Below are positions 63,582-64,000 of a stretch of DNA of 64,000 nt, in pieces (within the stretch, counting starts at the first letter, position 1; the number at the start of each line of letters is the position of its first letter). The stretch comes from Terriglobus tenax (GTDB taxonomy: Bacteria; Acidobacteriota; Terriglobia; Terriglobales; Acidobacteriaceae): contig NZ_JAGSYA010000004.1 in assembly GCF_025685395.1 (NCBI RefSeq), forward strand, positions 1,302,001 to 1,366,000, written 5' to 3'. A model generated the notes under the pieces. That model ran no database searches. It saw only the letters and a program-made list of their open reading frames with translations, and was not told the DNA's origin. Position numbers and translations under genes: made by a program.

Positions 63582-64000
63582 ATGTCTCTCTATCGCCTGC
63601 CGTGTGCTGTCATTCTGCTCTTCGCGTCGTCTCTTGTCTCTTCGCAAATGCCGCTTCCGCCACCAGCAGCGGCCCGGCCGGTTCCGCCTACGCGTGATCC
63701 GCATACGCCGGGCTACGTTGCGGCGAAAGAACTATCAGATGCTGAGCTGCCTCCTGCGAATGAGGACGGCAACTTCATCCTGGGGCCGACGCATACGCCC
63801 GCTCCGGAAACGCTTCCCCGCACAGACGTGCCACACGGCGATGTCTCCGCGTTCGTTCTTGACTCGGCCGACAGCAGGTTCTATCCCGGCATCGCGCGGG
63901 AAGCCGGCACCTTCGGCACGCCTGATCCGAACGATCCTGCAAAGCTGGTGGTCACCACCAGTCATCCTGCACCATACACGCGCCGCGTCACGGTCTATGT
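63582..64000 (+). CDS. Secreted protein, probably an esterase-like hydrolase (N-terminal part only)
   Basis: The first 139 residues are visible and the gene runs off the window. Signal peptide SLYRLPCAVILLFASSLVSS is followed by a Pro-rich spacer (MPLPPPAAARPVPPTRDP). Then comes DGNFILGPTHTPAPETLPR and HGDVSAFVLDSADSRFYPGI, ending TTSHPAPYTRRVTVYV. The last stretch resembles the lead-in of putative esterase (Fes/IroE-like) proteins, in which the alpha/beta-hydrolase core follows. The catalytic residues are outside the window, so the call is tentative. It starts 47 bases after the M23 gene. Confidence 0.55.
   Translation, partial: MSLYRLPCAVILLFASSLVSSQMPLPPPAAARPVPPTRDPHTPGYVAAKELSDAELPPANEDGNFILGPTHTPAPETLPRTDVPHGDVSAFVLDSADSRFYPGIAREAGTFGTPDPNDPAKLVVTTSHPAPYTRRVTVY

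Overview
The window reads as chromosomal backbone of a GC-rich, Gram-negative member of the Acidobacteriota, most likely the Terriglobia (Acidobacteriaceae: Terriglobus, Granulicella or Edaphobacter type). The Gram-negative calls rest on an outer-membrane assembly cluster (BamA/TamA-like, SurA-like, TamB-like), lpxD with an LpxL-like acyltransferase, RseP, TonB-like proteins and many signal peptides. The acidobacterial call rests on a C-terminal domain resembling the acidobacterial soil family TIGR03435, on the general look of the proteins, and on hairpin repeats of the GGCTTCAGCC type. Taxonomy is inferred, because no rRNA lies in the window.

Layout. 1-7437 (minus): bamA-like, a PPIase-less SurA-like chaperone and tamB-like, overlapping like an operon. 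7617-9856: a ThiF/MoeB-type adenylyltransferase, then an ECF sigma factor with its zinc-finger anti-sigma, closed by a perfect bidirectional terminator facing trpE. 11483-13347: a membrane protein, a VOC-fold protein whose signal peptide is interrupted by an in-frame TAG, and a SnoaL-like secreted protein. 13682-19881: a secreted propeller-like protein, protoporphyrinogen oxidase, two tandem TonB-domain paralogues behind a LacI-type palindrome, a DUF2059 protein and an OPT transporter. 20165-26605: a hypothetical gene, a methyltransferase, priA, an HU/IHF gene and dcd sharing one divergent promoter region, a LuxR-type regulator with a degenerate receiver, and a SYLF-domain protein. 26697-30988: a soluble GAF-PAS histidine kinase, the LpxL-like acyltransferase, lpxD and a MobB-like P-loop protein. 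30985-36967: a lipoprotein, a fused homocysteine methyltransferase/MTHFR, xseB, rpiA and a thioredoxin-TIGR03435 fusion. 37012-45000: fbp, an M24 peptidase, a diguanylate cyclase, holA, dxr and rseP. 45050-53908: a DHH phosphoesterase, a GNAT enzyme, a Na+/H+ antiporter, a penicillin-acylase-family protein, a large membrane protein, ispA and a DUF59-like protein. 53952-58499: an MFS transporter, a MerR-TPR protein, a 31-residue membrane protein, a lower-GC diguanylate cyclase, a truncated SRAP gene and tRNA-Thr(CGT). 58847-64000: a DUF6599-like protein, an M20 peptidase, a cupin, an M23 peptidase and the start of a secreted, probably esterase-like protein.

Functional themes are envelope biogenesis (BAM/TAM-like cluster, lipid A acylation, RseP), isoprenoids (dxr, ispA), central and one-carbon metabolism (fbp, rpiA, HMT-MTHFR, trpE), replication (priA, holA, dcd, HU, xseB) and secreted hydrolases. 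I see no IS element, CRISPR array, rRNA or replication origin, and no clear-cut new multi-gene defence or biosynthetic system. The most unusual items are small: a thioredoxin-TIGR03435 fusion, a 31-aa membrane-protein ORF, a promoter-terminator pair upstream of tRNA-Thr that could make a small RNA, the stop codon in the VOC signal peptide, and covarying hairpin repeats.
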